Shown here: piece after piece, positions 51,209 through 59,245 of the stretch | How positions within the stretch are numbered: the first letter of the stretch is position 1 | Layout of the letters: each line of letters opens with the position of its first letter | Assembly: GCF_023256195.1 (NCBI RefSeq) | Contig: NZ_JAGDWX010000010.1 | Coordinates: 1 to 64,000, forward strand | From: Acidithiobacillus sp. | GTDB taxonomy: Bacteria; Pseudomonadota; Gammaproteobacteria; Acidithiobacillales; Acidithiobacillaceae | Direction of reading: 5' to 3' | Length of the DNA: 64,000 nucleotides | The notes under the pieces: model-generated | Told to the model about the DNA's origin: nothing | Seen by the model: the letters and a program-made list of their open reading frames with translations, nothing else | The model's database searches: none | Translations under genes and position numbers: made by a program

Positions 51209-52654
51209 ATGTCCCATCCCACCGCCCTCACCCTCGTCCTCTTTCGCAACGATCTGCGTCTGGCCGATCACCCGGCACTCTGGCACGCCGCCCAGAAAGG
51301 CCCGATTCTGCCCGTCTACCTGCGTAGTACTGCCGACCAGAGCGGCCTGGCCTGGCGCTGGTGGCAGGGCAATAGCCTGCAGATCCTCAAGGCTCGACTC
51401 GCCGAGCGCGGTCTGCCCCTCGTCTTGCGCAGCGGCCAGGCTCGGGAGATCCTGCCCGAGATAGTCCGCAGCACAGGCGCCGCCGCCGTCTACTGGAATC
51501 GTCGCTACGACCCCGAGGGCATGCGCGAAGACGAGGAGCTCAAGCGTCTCCTGAAGACGATGGGTATCGAGGTCCGCTCCTTTGTCGGCAACCTTCTCGT
51601 GGAGCCCTGGGAACACTTGCGCGAGGGTCGGCCCTACCGCGTCTTTACCCCCTTCTGGAAGGCCATGTTGGCCCGCCATCAATTTGCCCGACCGCTGCCC
51701 GAGCCCGCGCCGTGCGTCGCCCCCGCCGACACACCCAAGAGCGAGGACCTCGCGGATTGGGGATGGCAGCCGCGTCATCCCGACTGGTCCCTGTCTCTGG
51801 CAGCGCACTGGCGGGTGGGGGAAGCGGCGGCCTGGGAGCGGCTGCACGCTTTCGTGGACGAAGGGCTCACACACTATGCCGAGGGTCGCAACCTGCCGGG
51901 CAAACCCTACGTCTCGCGTCTGTCGCCCTACCTTGCCCACGGCGAGATCAGCCCGCGTCAGATCTGGTGGCACTTCAGCGATCTCGCTCAGGAGCAGCCC
52001 GGTAGCCACCGCCATATCGAGGCTTTTCTGCGAGAACTCGGCTGGCGTGAGTTTTCCTGGCACCTGCTCTACCACTTTCCGGATCTGCCACGAGAGCCGC
52101 TGCGCCCGGAGTTTGGGCAATTTCCCTGGCGTGACGACCCCGCGGCACTGCGCGCCTGGCAGCGAGGACGGACGGGCTACCCCATCGTCGATGCGGGCAT
52201 GCGCGAACTCTGGCAAAGCGGCTGGATGCACAATCGGGTGCGGATGATCGTGGCGAGTTTCCTGGTCAAGGATCTGCGTGTTCCCTGGCAGGAAGGCGAG
52301 GCCTGGTTCTGGGATACCCTGGTGGATGCGGATCTCGCCAACAACAGCGCATCCTGGCAATGGGTGGCGGGTTGCGGCGCCGACGCCGCACCCTATTTTC
52401 GGGTATTCAATCCCGTCCTGCAGGCAGAAAAATTCGATCCGGACGGAGACTACATCCGCAAATGGCTACCGCCGCTGCGGCAACTGCCCACGGCCCACAT
52501 CCACGCGCCTTGGGAGGCCCCCGCGCCGGTCCTGGAAAAGGCCGGTGTCACCCTGGGCAAGGATTATCCACGACCGTTGGTGGACCACCACCAGGCACGG
52601 GAGGCCGCCCTTGCCGCCTGGGAGACCATCCGCCGGCAGACGGAAGGCGGCTGA
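51209..52654 (+). CDS. phrB: Deoxyribodipyrimidine photolyase
   Basis: 481 aa. It uses FADH- and blue light to repair cyclobutane pyrimidine dimers. The N-terminal alpha/beta domain binds an antenna (LVLFRNDLRLADHPAL) and the C-terminal helical domain binds FAD. GREEFSWHLLYHFP-like (WREFSWHLLYHFP), YPIVDAGMRELWQSGWMHNRVRMIVASFLVKDL and WWHFSDLAQEQPGSHR are typical, as is the ANNSASWQWVAGCGADAAPYFRVFNP signature. Class I CPD photolyase is likely. The gene is followed by a convergent small gene. Confidence 0.95.
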   Translation: MSHPTALTLVLFRNDLRLADHPALWHAAQKGPILPVYLRSTADQSGLAWRWWQGNSLQILKARLAERGLPLVLRSGQAREILPEIVRSTGAAAVYWNRRYDPEGMREDEELKRLLKTMGIEVRSFVGNLLVEPWEHLREGRPYRVFTPFWKAMLARHQFARPLPEPAPCVAPADTPKSEDLADWGWQPRHPDWSLSLAAHWRVGEAAAWERLHAFVDEGLTHYAEGRNLPGKPYVSRLSPYLAHGEISPRQIWWHFSDLAQEQPGSHRHIEAFLRELGWREFSWHLLYHFPDLPREPLRPEFGQFPWRDDPAALRAWQRGRTGYPIVDAGMRELWQSGWMHNRVRMIVASFLVKDLRVPWQEGEAWFWDTLVDADLANNSASWQWVAGCGADAAPYFRVFNPVLQAEKFDPDGDYIRKWLPPLRQLPTAHIHAPWEAPAPVLEKAGVTLGKDYPRPLVDHHQAREAALAAWETIRRQTEGG

Positions 52655-52703
52655 GCACCGCGGCCGAGAGGGAAAACAGCGTACCCCCACAACGGGCGTC
52701 GAC

Positions 52704-52988
52704 TCAGCAGGCGCCGCCGCTCAAACCGTGACGATCCGCTCCCTGGAGCAGATGGTCTTTGAGGATCGTGAAAAAGCGGCGGTATTTGCGCATCTCCTTG
52801 TCCACCGCCAACACGCGATCCAACAACTCGTCGGGGTGGGCAGCGTCCATGTGGCGCAGGAGATCCTGCAGCTGTCCGTTCACCACCTCATGCTTTTCCT
52901 CCAGCGCATCCAGCACTTCTTCCACGGTATTGCTGGCTATGACCGTGTGGGGAGTATCGCGGCTCGGTATCCATCTCGTTAACTGCAT
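52704..52988 (-). CDS. Small helical protein downstream of cydB
   Basis: 94 aa from ATG 52988, which has GGAG six bases upstream; a longer in-frame start at 53021 adds eleven residues. It has no signal peptide or membrane helix. It is acidic and predicted helical (TVEEVLDALEEKHEVVNGQLQDLLRHM, ELLDRVLAVDKEMRKYRRFFTILKDHLL), with a Gly/Cys C-terminus. I do not recognise it. It is on the same strand as cydAB, 64 bases after cydB, so it may be the third gene of that operon. It is not CydX, which is a short membrane protein. Confidence 0.65.
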   Translation of the reverse strand: MQLTRWIPSRDTPHTVIASNTVEEVLDALEEKHEVVNGQLQDLLRHMDAAHPDELLDRVLAVDKEMRKYRRFFTILKDHLLQGADRHGLSGGAC

Positions 52989-53052
52989 CGTTGTCACTCC
53001 ACAGAAAGGATCCTGCTCCACCCGGAGCCGAGCGGAGACAGGACGTAAGGAC

Positions 53053-54138
53053 TCAGTGTCCCGCGTACATCGCCTTTTTGGTATAGCGACCGCGGAAAAC
53101 CCAGATCTGATACCAGTTGTACATGATCATCACCGGCACAAAGCCCGTCATGAACAGGGTAAACACCGCCAAGGAGTCGGCGGGATTGGCAGCTGCCTGA
53201 ATGGTCCAGGTGTTGGGTACGATATAGGGGAACATGGTCGCCCACATGGCAAACCACATCAGCGCCACCACGCCCTCACCCCAGAGCAGGGCCACGAAAT
53301 CCCGTTGATTGGCGTGGGCCATCATGGACTTGTAGGCAAAGCCCAGGATTACCACGAACCAGATCAGCCAGACCCACCAATCGGGACCGGTCCACTTCGC
53401 TGCCGCCCAGGGGAAGATAGCGTAGGACCAGATCAAGGTGATGACGATGCCTCCCAGAGCCAGCAGGGAAAAGGCGCTGGTCCACTTCTTGGCGCGCTCG
53501 TGGATGGCATCACCAGGGACAAAGCGGGCACAGAGATACAGGCCACCGGCAAGGCTGGCGGCGATGACGGCACCGAAACCCGTCCAGATGCTGAAGGGGG
53601 TCAGGAAGGCAAGCGCCGTGCCCGAGTAGTGCGGCACCATATCGAAGGCCAGAGCGTGCGCACCGGCGACATTTTCTGCAGCGATGCCGTGCTTCATGGG
53701 GAATCCCTGCAGGACCGCACCCAGGGCCACGCCGGCACCGAAGGGGGCCAACAGGCTGCCCAGAGCAAACATCCAGCCCCAGAAGCGCTTGGAACCAATG
53801 GCGTGGATGTGAAACTCGAAGGCGACGGCGCGGGAGATGACCCCCCAGAGCGCAAACATCAAAGGAATCATCAGATAGTTGAAGGCCGATCCGTACACCG
53901 ACGGAAAAGCGCCGAAGAGCACGCCGCCGGCGACCACGAGCCAAGTTTCGTTACCGTCCCAGAACCCGGCCATGGATGCCATGATGGCACCCCGCTCCTC
54001 CTCATCCTTGGAAAAGAGGGCAAAAATTCCGGCACCGAGGTCGGCCCCGTCGAGACCGATATACAGTAGGAACATCAGACACAGAATGAGCCACCACCAG
54101 GTGGACAACGAACTGGAAATTCTGGCGATATCAAACAT
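53053..54138 (-). CDS. cydB: Cytochrome bd-type quinol oxidase subunit II
   Basis: 361 aa from ATG 54138 (GGAGAAAAATCT upstream). It pairs with CydA in the terminal oxidase that reduces O2 to water with quinol. About eight to nine membrane helices are seen, including WWWLILCLMFLLYIGLDGADLGAGIFALF, the N-terminal signature with the conserved GxDGxDLG, and NETWLVVAGGVLFGAFPSVYGSAFNYL. A strong hairpin separates it from cydA. Confidence 0.95.
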   Translation of the reverse strand: MFDIARISSSLSTWWWLILCLMFLLYIGLDGADLGAGIFALFSKDEEERGAIMASMAGFWDGNETWLVVAGGVLFGAFPSVYGSAFNYLMIPLMFALWGVISRAVAFEFHIHAIGSKRFWGWMFALGSLLAPFGAGVALGAVLQGFPMKHGIAAENVAGAHALAFDMVPHYSGTALAFLTPFSIWTGFGAVIAASLAGGLYLCARFVPGDAIHERAKKWTSAFSLLALGGIVITLIWSYAIFPWAAAKWTGPDWWVWLIWFVVILGFAYKSMMAHANQRDFVALLWGEGVVALMWFAMWATMFPYIVPNTWTIQAAANPADSLAVFTLFMTGFVPVMIMYNWYQIWVFRGRYTKKAMYAGH

Positions 54139-54158
54139 AGATTTTTCTCCGGTCAGAG

Positions 54159-54177
54159 GGGGCGGCAAAGCCGCCCC
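54159..54177 (-). other. Strong hairpin between cydA and cydB
   Basis: GGGGCGGC-AAA-GCCGCCCC gives eight GC pairs with a three-base loop in the 63-base gap between the genes, 20 bases before cydB. No T-run follows on the coding strand, so full termination is unlikely. It could partly attenuate, stabilise or mark a processing site and so set the CydA:CydB ratio. Confidence 0.5.
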
Positions 54178-54201
54178 AGTCTGGCACCAATGCGTTACTG
54201 C

Positions 54202-55668
54202 TTAGAGACTCTTATCCATAGTGGGCTTGGCAAAAGTGGGCTTGGCAAAGCCGCCACCTGCCTGACCCGCATCGGCCTCTCCCGCATCGGGGTGATGGAA
54301 CAGGGTATCGGAGGGTGCGATATCGTCCACACCCTTGGCGATGACCCGGCTGAAGAAGTACCAGGCGCCGCTCCAGACCACGAGCTCGAAGACGATGTAG
54401 CCCGCGAACCAGAAAATCTCCTGTCCCACGGACATATGGCTCACGCCCTGATAAGTCCGCATCAGGTTGTAGACCACCCAAGGCTGACGTCCGATCTCAC
54501 GCGTCCACCAACCGCACCAGATGGCGAGGTAAGGCAGGAAACCCGAGAACACCAGCGAACGCAGGAACCAGGGGTGCTTGCGCAGGGCTTGAGCGTTGAA
54601 CTGCCCACGCAGACGCAACCAATTGCCCCACAGCGCCACGAAGAACAGGAAGAAGCCGATGGCGACCATCGCCCGGAAGGAATAGAACGGCACCCAGACA
54701 TCGGGGCGATCCTTGGCCGGGAAACTGTCCAGTCCGGTCACCTTACCGTTCCAGGTATGCGTCTCCAATAGACTCAAGACGTGGGGAATGGTGATAGCAA
54801 AGCTGTTACCGTCGTTCTTGGCGTTGGGGAAGGCGATGAGGTGCCAGCCCGTATTGACCTGGCCATTGGGAAGGTAGGTGTGATAATGCCCCTCCATGGC
54901 TGCCAGAGAAGTGGGCTGAGTCGTCGCTACGTCACGTCCCAGGGTATCGCCGATGAAGATCTGGATGGGCGTAACGATGAGCAGCGCGAGCAGGGTCGGC
55001 TTCAGCAACTTGGTGAAGAGGTCGGCGTTGCGATTCTTCAGGACGAACCAGGCAGACACGGCCGCAAAGATGAACAGAGCCAGTTCCACCGTCGCCACCC
55101 ACATATGCGGGAAGCCCCAAGTGAAATTCTCATTGAGAATGGCGTTCCACCAGTTGGTCACCTGAAAGAGACCGTTCTTCAGAACCACACCGTTGGGACT
55201 CTGCATCCAGGAGTTGGCCACCAGGATCCACATGGCGGACAGGGTCGAGGACAGGCCGACGTTGAAGGTGGCAAAGGCGTGCATGCCCTTGCTGACCTTG
55301 CCCCAGCCGAAGACCATGAGGCCGATGAAGCCCGCCTCGTACATGAAGGCGGTGATGGTCTCAAAGCCCAGGATATTGCCGAAGAAGGGTCCTACGGCCT
55401 GGGAGAAGGGACCGTAGAGGATGCCGAAGGCCATCTCCATGGTCACACCGGTGGCCACACCGGCACCGAAGTTGATGATGAAGATCTTCTCGAAAAAGCG
55501 ATTGAGCTTGTACCAGCGCTCGTCACCGGTCTTGAGCCAGGCCATCTCCAACACGAAGAGCAGCCAGGACATACCGATGGTCAGCGGCGTCCAGAGAATG
55601 TGCATGGACGTGATCCAGGCAAAGTCCAGACGACTGAGGAGCACTGGCATGGTGTTTTCCAGTAACAT
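54202..55668 (-). CDS. cydA: Cytochrome bd-type quinol oxidase subunit I
   Basis: 488 aa. It carries the haems and quinol site. The b595/d haem ligand His is in SMHILWTPLTIG. The acidic cluster is in GFETITAFMYEAGFIGLMVFGW, and REIGRQPWVVYNLMRT is the family GRQPW signature. The region between helices 6 and 7 is short, as in the cyanide-insensitive-oxidase branch, but this is a visual estimate. ATG has AAGGAG upstream. The last 15 codons contain a repeated FAKPT. Confidence 0.95.
   Translation of the reverse strand: MLLENTMPVLLSRLDFAWITSMHILWTPLTIGMSWLLFVLEMAWLKTGDERWYKLNRFFEKIFIINFGAGVATGVTMEMAFGILYGPFSQAVGPFFGNILGFETITAFMYEAGFIGLMVFGWGKVSKGMHAFATFNVGLSSTLSAMWILVANSWMQSPNGVVLKNGLFQVTNWWNAILNENFTWGFPHMWVATVELALFIFAAVSAWFVLKNRNADLFTKLLKPTLLALLIVTPIQIFIGDTLGRDVATTQPTSLAAMEGHYHTYLPNGQVNTGWHLIAFPNAKNDGNSFAITIPHVLSLLETHTWNGKVTGLDSFPAKDRPDVWVPFYSFRAMVAIGFFLFFVALWGNWLRLRGQFNAQALRKHPWFLRSLVFSGFLPYLAIWCGWWTREIGRQPWVVYNLMRTYQGVSHMSVGQEIFWFAGYIVFELVVWSGAWYFFSRVIAKGVDDIAPSDTLFHHPDAGEADAGQAGGGFAKPTFAKPTMDKSL
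54220..54249. repeat. cydA: 15-bp tandem duplication in the cydA 3' end
   Basis: AGTGGGCTTGGCAAA is repeated exactly twice (54220-54234, 54235-54249), coding FAKPT-FAKPT (minus strand) near the CydA C-terminus. The unit is in frame, so length can change without disrupting the protein; slippage of such repeats is common. Confidence 0.75.
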
Positions 55669-55830
55669 GGGTCACTCCTTGTTTGTCGTTTGCGGTATTA
55701 CAGTACACATCAAGGTGCACCAGACTATAAGCAACTACTGTTCCATGGCAGGATCGTCGCCAAGATCTTGATTCTTGCTCTCAGTACGGGCTTGACAGAG
55801 AAAGGATCGGGTAAATGCACCACCCATCCG

Positions 55831-55850
55831 GTGATATAACCCAATATCAC
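55831..55850. promoter_or_regulatory. 20-bp palindrome upstream of cydA
   Basis: GTGATAT-AACCCA-ATATCAC is a perfect inverted repeat with seven-base arms and a six-base centre, about 165 bases from the cydA start. It is neither an FNR nor a CRP box, whose half-sites are closer together. It could be an operator for an oxygen- or redox-responsive regulator of cydAB; that is inference. Confidence 0.4.
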
Positions 55851-55974
55851 AATATCCTGTAGTCTTTTTATAAGCAGGTGTGGATTCTCTCCCGGGGTTC
55901 CTCAGCGTTCGTATCGCCTACCCGACGTTCCTTGGCACAGCGATTTGCCACGGATACCGGGTGAGAGAAGCCTA

Positions 55975-56003
55975 TTGCCCATCGTGCCTTTTCTTTGTAT
56001 AGT
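55975..56003 (+). promoter_or_regulatory. sigma-70 promoter of tRNA-Glu
   Basis: TTGCCC (55975-55980) and TATAGT (55998-56003) are separated by exactly 17 bases and lie 16 bases before the tRNA 5' end. The discriminator is GC-rich, as is common at stable-RNA promoters. Confidence 0.6.
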
Positions 56004-56019
56004 CTGGCGCTCATGTCCG

Positions 56020-56095
56020 GTCCCCATCGTCTAGCGGCCTAGGACACCGCCCTTTCACGGCGGTAACGGGGGTTCGAACCCCCCTGGGGACGCCA
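56020..56095 (+). tRNA. tRNA-Glu (anticodon TTC)
   Basis: A complete cloverleaf of 76 bases. The acceptor stem GTCCCCA pairs with TGGGGAC, followed by G and an encoded CCA at 56093-56095. The anticodon loop is CTTTCAC with TTC, and the T-loop is GTTCGAACC. It stands alone, not in an rRNA operon, with its own promoter. Confidence 0.98.
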
Positions 56096-56186
56096 TCTTA
56101 TTTTCCCTCGGAACGATGACGGCGGATTCGCCCTTCGGGAGAGCTCCGTGGAGCCGGCGGAAGCTGCCGGGGCCCACAGCCACGCT

Positions 56187-56215
56187 GTGACCTTCCCTGC
56201 GCCCCGTACTATAAT
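56187..56215 (+). promoter_or_regulatory. sigma-70 promoter of the slp-like gene
   Basis: A perfect TATAAT (56210-56215) follows GTGACC (56187-56192, four of six -35 positions) after 17 bases. Transcription should start near 56222, leaving a leader of about 130 bases before the lipoprotein gene. Confidence 0.5.
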
Positions 56216-56221
56216 CAAGAG

Positions 56222-56349
56222 TGTAAGCATGAAACGGATAACAAACGCCGCCAGCTTGGCGCCGTAGCGCAGGGGCCTGCGACTGGAACCAAGAGTCTGC
56301 AGGCAGCTTGGCGACGGCGGAGTCCATCCCCTTGCTCAGGGAGACGCGT
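56222..56349 (+). promoter_or_regulatory. Long structured leader with direct repeats, upstream of slp-like gene
   Basis: The leader is GC-rich. CAGCTTGGCG occurs twice (56252-56261, 56304-56313). CCGCC (56248-56252) can pair with GGCGG (56316-56320), enclosing a CGCAG-GGGC-CTGCG hairpin and a CGCC-AGCTT-GGCG hairpin, which uses one repeat copy. This resembles a multi-branched element, but I match it to no known riboswitch. Confidence 0.4.
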
Positions 56350-56877
56350 ATGCATGCTCGGCTGAAGTTTTTGGTCCTCCCCCCTGCAGTGCTTGCTTCC
56401 TTGGCCTTGAGCGCCTGTTCCGCTCTGACGCCTGTGGCAGGCCGCTACCCATCCATCACGCCACAGGAGGCGCAGACCGCGGCTACCAGCACCCAAGTTC
56501 TGCGCTGGGGCGGAACGATCATCGGGAGCAGCAAGGTATCCGGTGAGACCTGCCTCACCGTGCTGAGTTATCCCCTCGACCGCCTGGGCAAACCGCAGAT
56601 CGGTGGCGATACCGGCGATAGCGGTCGCTTCATCGCCTGTACCTCCGCAGCGCTGGATCCCGTCCGCTACCGCAAAGGGCGCCAGATCACGGTCATCGGG
56701 TATCTCCGCGGCATACGTATCCAGATGATTGGCGAGCACCCCTATCGCTACCCGCTGCTGCAGGCCTCAACCCTGTATCTTTGGCCCAGGCCTCAGCACA
56801 ACCGCATGGACCACACCTTCATCCAGAACCGTTGCAGCCCACTGTTCACCAGCATCGGCTGCAGCAGCTCTTGGTAA
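56350..56877 (+). CDS. Slp-family outer-membrane lipoprotein
   Basis: 175 aa from ATG 56350 (GGGAGACGCGT upstream); a start at 56308 lies in the leader and is rejected. The signal HARLKFLVLPPAVLASLALSAC has lipobox LSAC. The mature part has the Slp fold: PSITPQEAQTAATSTQVLRWGGTIIGSSK, then RFIACTSAALDPVRYRKGRQITVIGYLRG, and EHPYRYPLLQASTLYLWPR at the end. E. coli Slp rises in stationary phase and acid. Cys residues lie near the C-terminus (NRCSPL, IGCSSS), which could form a disulfide. Confidence 0.9.
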   Translation: MHARLKFLVLPPAVLASLALSACSALTPVAGRYPSITPQEAQTAATSTQVLRWGGTIIGSSKVSGETCLTVLSYPLDRLGKPQIGGDTGDSGRFIACTSAALDPVRYRKGRQITVIGYLRGIRIQMIGEHPYRYPLLQASTLYLWPRPQHNRMDHTFIQNRCSPLFTSIGCSSSW

Positions 56878-57020
56878 GTGCCGACGGCAGCAGCCAGCGC
56901 AGGTCTGCTTTTGCTTTTTGAATACGATCAAGGTCAAGGAGAACCGCCGGGAAAAACCGACATCCGCCGTATTCTGCAGAGGCTGCTGTCGTGTCCGGTC
57001 CCGCCGCCCCCAAGCGGCTT

Positions 57021-58130
57021 TCACTGCAAGCGATGGCGGAATAGCCACGCCGCCGCCGTCATACTGAGCCCTGCGATGATCGCCAGCGGCCAGTACTGAC
57101 TCCAGAGCTCCGGGATCGAATCCCCCTGCAGGAATACGCCGCGCACAATCACGAGAAAGTAGCGCATGGGGTTGGCCAAGGTGAGGTCCTGTACCAACTC
57201 CGGCATATTGGCAATGGGGGTGGCAAAACCCGACAGGATGATGGCGGGCACCAAAAACAGAAACGCTCCCAACAAGCCTTGCTGTTGAGTCACCGCCAGG
57301 GACGAGATCATCAGCCCGATACCCACTGCCGCCAGCAGGAAGAGCAGCATCCCCAATGCCAGCGCCAGGATGCTGCCAACCAAGGGTACGCCGAACCAGA
57401 ACACGGCGACGAGGGCGATGAAGGTACCTTCCAGGGCGCCGATGAATATTCCCGGCAGGGCCTTGCCCAGGAGGATTTCCGCCGGCGTCATGGGCGTCAC
57501 CAGCAGCTGATCGAAGGTCCCCTGTTCTCGCTCCCGCGCCACCGAGAGCCCCGTCACCAGCAGGGTCACCACCAGCATCAGCAGGGCGACGATTCCGGGC
57601 ACGATGAACCAGCGCGACAGCAGATTGGGATTGAACCAGGCCCGTACCAGCAGTTGCGCCGGGGGCTTGCCCCAGTGGTGGTCGGCGGCCCAGCGCTGAT
57701 CAAAACGCAGCAACACCGAGTTGACATAATTCAAGGCGAGGGTCGCGGTGTTGGAGTTGCGGCCGTCGATGAGTACCTGCACCGGAGCCGGTCGATGGCG
57801 GAGCAGATCTTCCGTGAAGCGCGGCCCGATCTGCAGGACCAGGAGCACCTTTTCGTCGTCGATGAGCGGCGCAATCTGCCCCTCGTCCGTCACGGTCGCC
57901 ACCTGCCGAAAAGCCGTCGAGCCCTGAAAATAGCCTAACAACTGCCGCGACGCATAACCGGGGTCCTGATTGTATACCGCATAGGGAATGTGGTTGAGAT
58001 CGAAGGTCGCGGCATAGCCGAACACCAGCAGCTGGATCAAAGGCGGACCGATGAGCACGAAGCGGCTCTTCTTGTCGCGCAAGATGGCCAGAAACTCCTT
58101 GATCACCAAAGCCCATACTCGTGCCAGCAT
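57021..58130 (-). CDS. ABC-2 type permease (YbhR-like)
   Basis: 369 aa. One of two inner-membrane permeases of an ABC exporter. The N-terminal helix follows VIKEFLAILRDKKSRFVLIGPPLIQLLVFGYAATFD, the ABC-2 signature. A large periplasmic loop runs from about 50 to 175, and four to five helices (VPGIVALLMLVVTLLVTGLS...AREREQGTFDQLLVTPMTPAEILLGKALP, then more) close the protein. Its ATG overlaps the upstream permease stop as TGATG, as in the E. coli ybhFSR order. Confidence 0.93.
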   Translation of the reverse strand: MLARVWALVIKEFLAILRDKKSRFVLIGPPLIQLLVFGYAATFDLNHIPYAVYNQDPGYASRQLLGYFQGSTAFRQVATVTDEGQIAPLIDDEKVLLVLQIGPRFTEDLLRHRPAPVQVLIDGRNSNTATLALNYVNSVLLRFDQRWAADHHWGKPPAQLLVRAWFNPNLLSRWFIVPGIVALLMLVVTLLVTGLSVAREREQGTFDQLLVTPMTPAEILLGKALPGIFIGALEGTFIALVAVFWFGVPLVGSILALALGMLLFLLAAVGIGLMISSLAVTQQQGLLGAFLFLVPAIILSGFATPIANMPELVQDLTLANPMRYFLVIVRGVFLQGDSIPELWSQYWPLAIIAGLSMTAAAWLFRHRLQ

Positions 58131-59245
58131 CAGTCCAGCCTTTTATGGGATCGGCGCAAGGTGATCCCCAGAAAGAATAGAGCCATGAGCCCCAGGGCCA
58201 GGCTGTTCCAAAGCACGATGGGCCAGATATCCCCCGCCAAAAACAGCGTCTGCAACAGGCTGACGTAATAGCGCGCGGCAATGAGGTGGGTGATGATGCG
58301 GATGGCGGCGGGCATGGATTGGATATCGAAGATGAAGCCCGACAGGATGAAAGCGGGCAGGAAGGTCACGATGATGGCGATCTGTCCGGCCACGAACTGA
58401 TTGCGGGCAACGCTGGAGATGAGCAGGCCCATTCCCAGCGCCACCAGCAGAAAAAGCGCCGAACTGAGCAACAGGACCCAGAAGCTCCCCCGCAGCGGCA
58501 CGGCAAAGAGCCAGACCGCAAGGGCCACGGACAGGAGCATCCCCCCCATACCCATGAGAAAATAGGGAATGAGCTTACCGAGGAGGATCTCGGCCATCTG
58601 CACCGGCGTGGCCATCAACGCCTCCATGGTGCCACGCTCCCACTCCCGCGCCACGACCAAGGCCGTGAGCAGGGCACCGATGAGGGTCATGATGACGGCG
58701 ATGAGCCCCGGCACCAGATAGTCCCGGCTGCGCAGCGCCGGATTGAACCAGACGCGATCCTTGGCGTCCACGGGCACCAGCAGCGGCGTACCCGCGGCCA
58801 GAGCCCGCTGTTGCAGCCAGTTCTGCCACACTCCCTGGAGGTAGCCCTCGACAATGCGGGCGTTGTTGGCATCGACGCCGTTCACAAAGACGCCGATGTC
58901 CGGGCTCTGTCCACGCAGGAGCCGCCGGCTGAAATCCGCACGCAGCCAGACGATGCCGTCCACCTGTCGCCGCAGCAGTGCGGTGCGTGCCTCTTGAATG
59001 CTGGCGTAATGGCGCGGACGAAAATAGGGGGAATGCTCCAGACCCGCGACCAAGGTACTGCTCTGGGCCGTCGGCTGATCGACGACGACGGCCAGGGGCA
59101 CCCGCCGGGCATCCAGGGAGACCCCATAGCCAAAGAGGAAAAGCAGAAATACCGGCATGAAAAAAGCAATGGCGATGGCCGAGGGATCGCGCCGTATCTG
59201 GATGAATTCCTTGCGGATGAGTCCGCGCAGGCGGCGGGAATTCAC
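58130..59245 (-). CDS. ABC-2 type permease (YbhS-like)
   Basis: 371 aa from GTG 59245. The partner permease has the same layout: NSRRLRGLIRKEFIQIRRDPSAIAIAFFMPVFLLFLFGYGVSLD, a large outer loop, then VPGLIAVIMTLIGALLTALVVAREWERGTMEALMATPVQMAEILLGKLIPYF and further helices. The start codon overlaps the ATPase stop (GTGA) and the stop overlaps the next permease. Two different permeases plus a double ATPase suggest a heterodimeric channel. Confidence 0.93.
   Translation of the reverse strand: MNSRRLRGLIRKEFIQIRRDPSAIAIAFFMPVFLLFLFGYGVSLDARRVPLAVVVDQPTAQSSTLVAGLEHSPYFRPRHYASIQEARTALLRRQVDGIVWLRADFSRRLLRGQSPDIGVFVNGVDANNARIVEGYLQGVWQNWLQQRALAAGTPLLVPVDAKDRVWFNPALRSRDYLVPGLIAVIMTLIGALLTALVVAREWERGTMEALMATPVQMAEILLGKLIPYFLMGMGGMLLSVALAVWLFAVPLRGSFWVLLLSSALFLLVALGMGLLISSVARNQFVAGQIAIIVTFLPAFILSGFIFDIQSMPAAIRIITHLIAARYYVSLLQTLFLAGDIWPIVLWNSLALGLMALFFLGITLRRSHKRLD

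Larger units (their letters stand above)
55669..56019. other. Intergenic region between cydA and tRNA-Glu
   Basis: This 351-base gap separates divergent cydA (minus) and tRNA-Glu (plus). It contains a 20-bp palindrome at 55831-55850 and the tRNA-Glu promoter at 55975-56003. A TATAGT on the minus strand at 55729-55724 is a possible -10 box for cydA, without a good -35. No convincing small gene is seen. Confidence 0.55.

Noticed and set aside
55831-55850. cydA upstream palindrome as an FNR or CRP site
   Set aside because: FNR is TTGAT-N4-ATCAA and CRP is TGTGA-N6-TCACA; the spacing here does not fit either.
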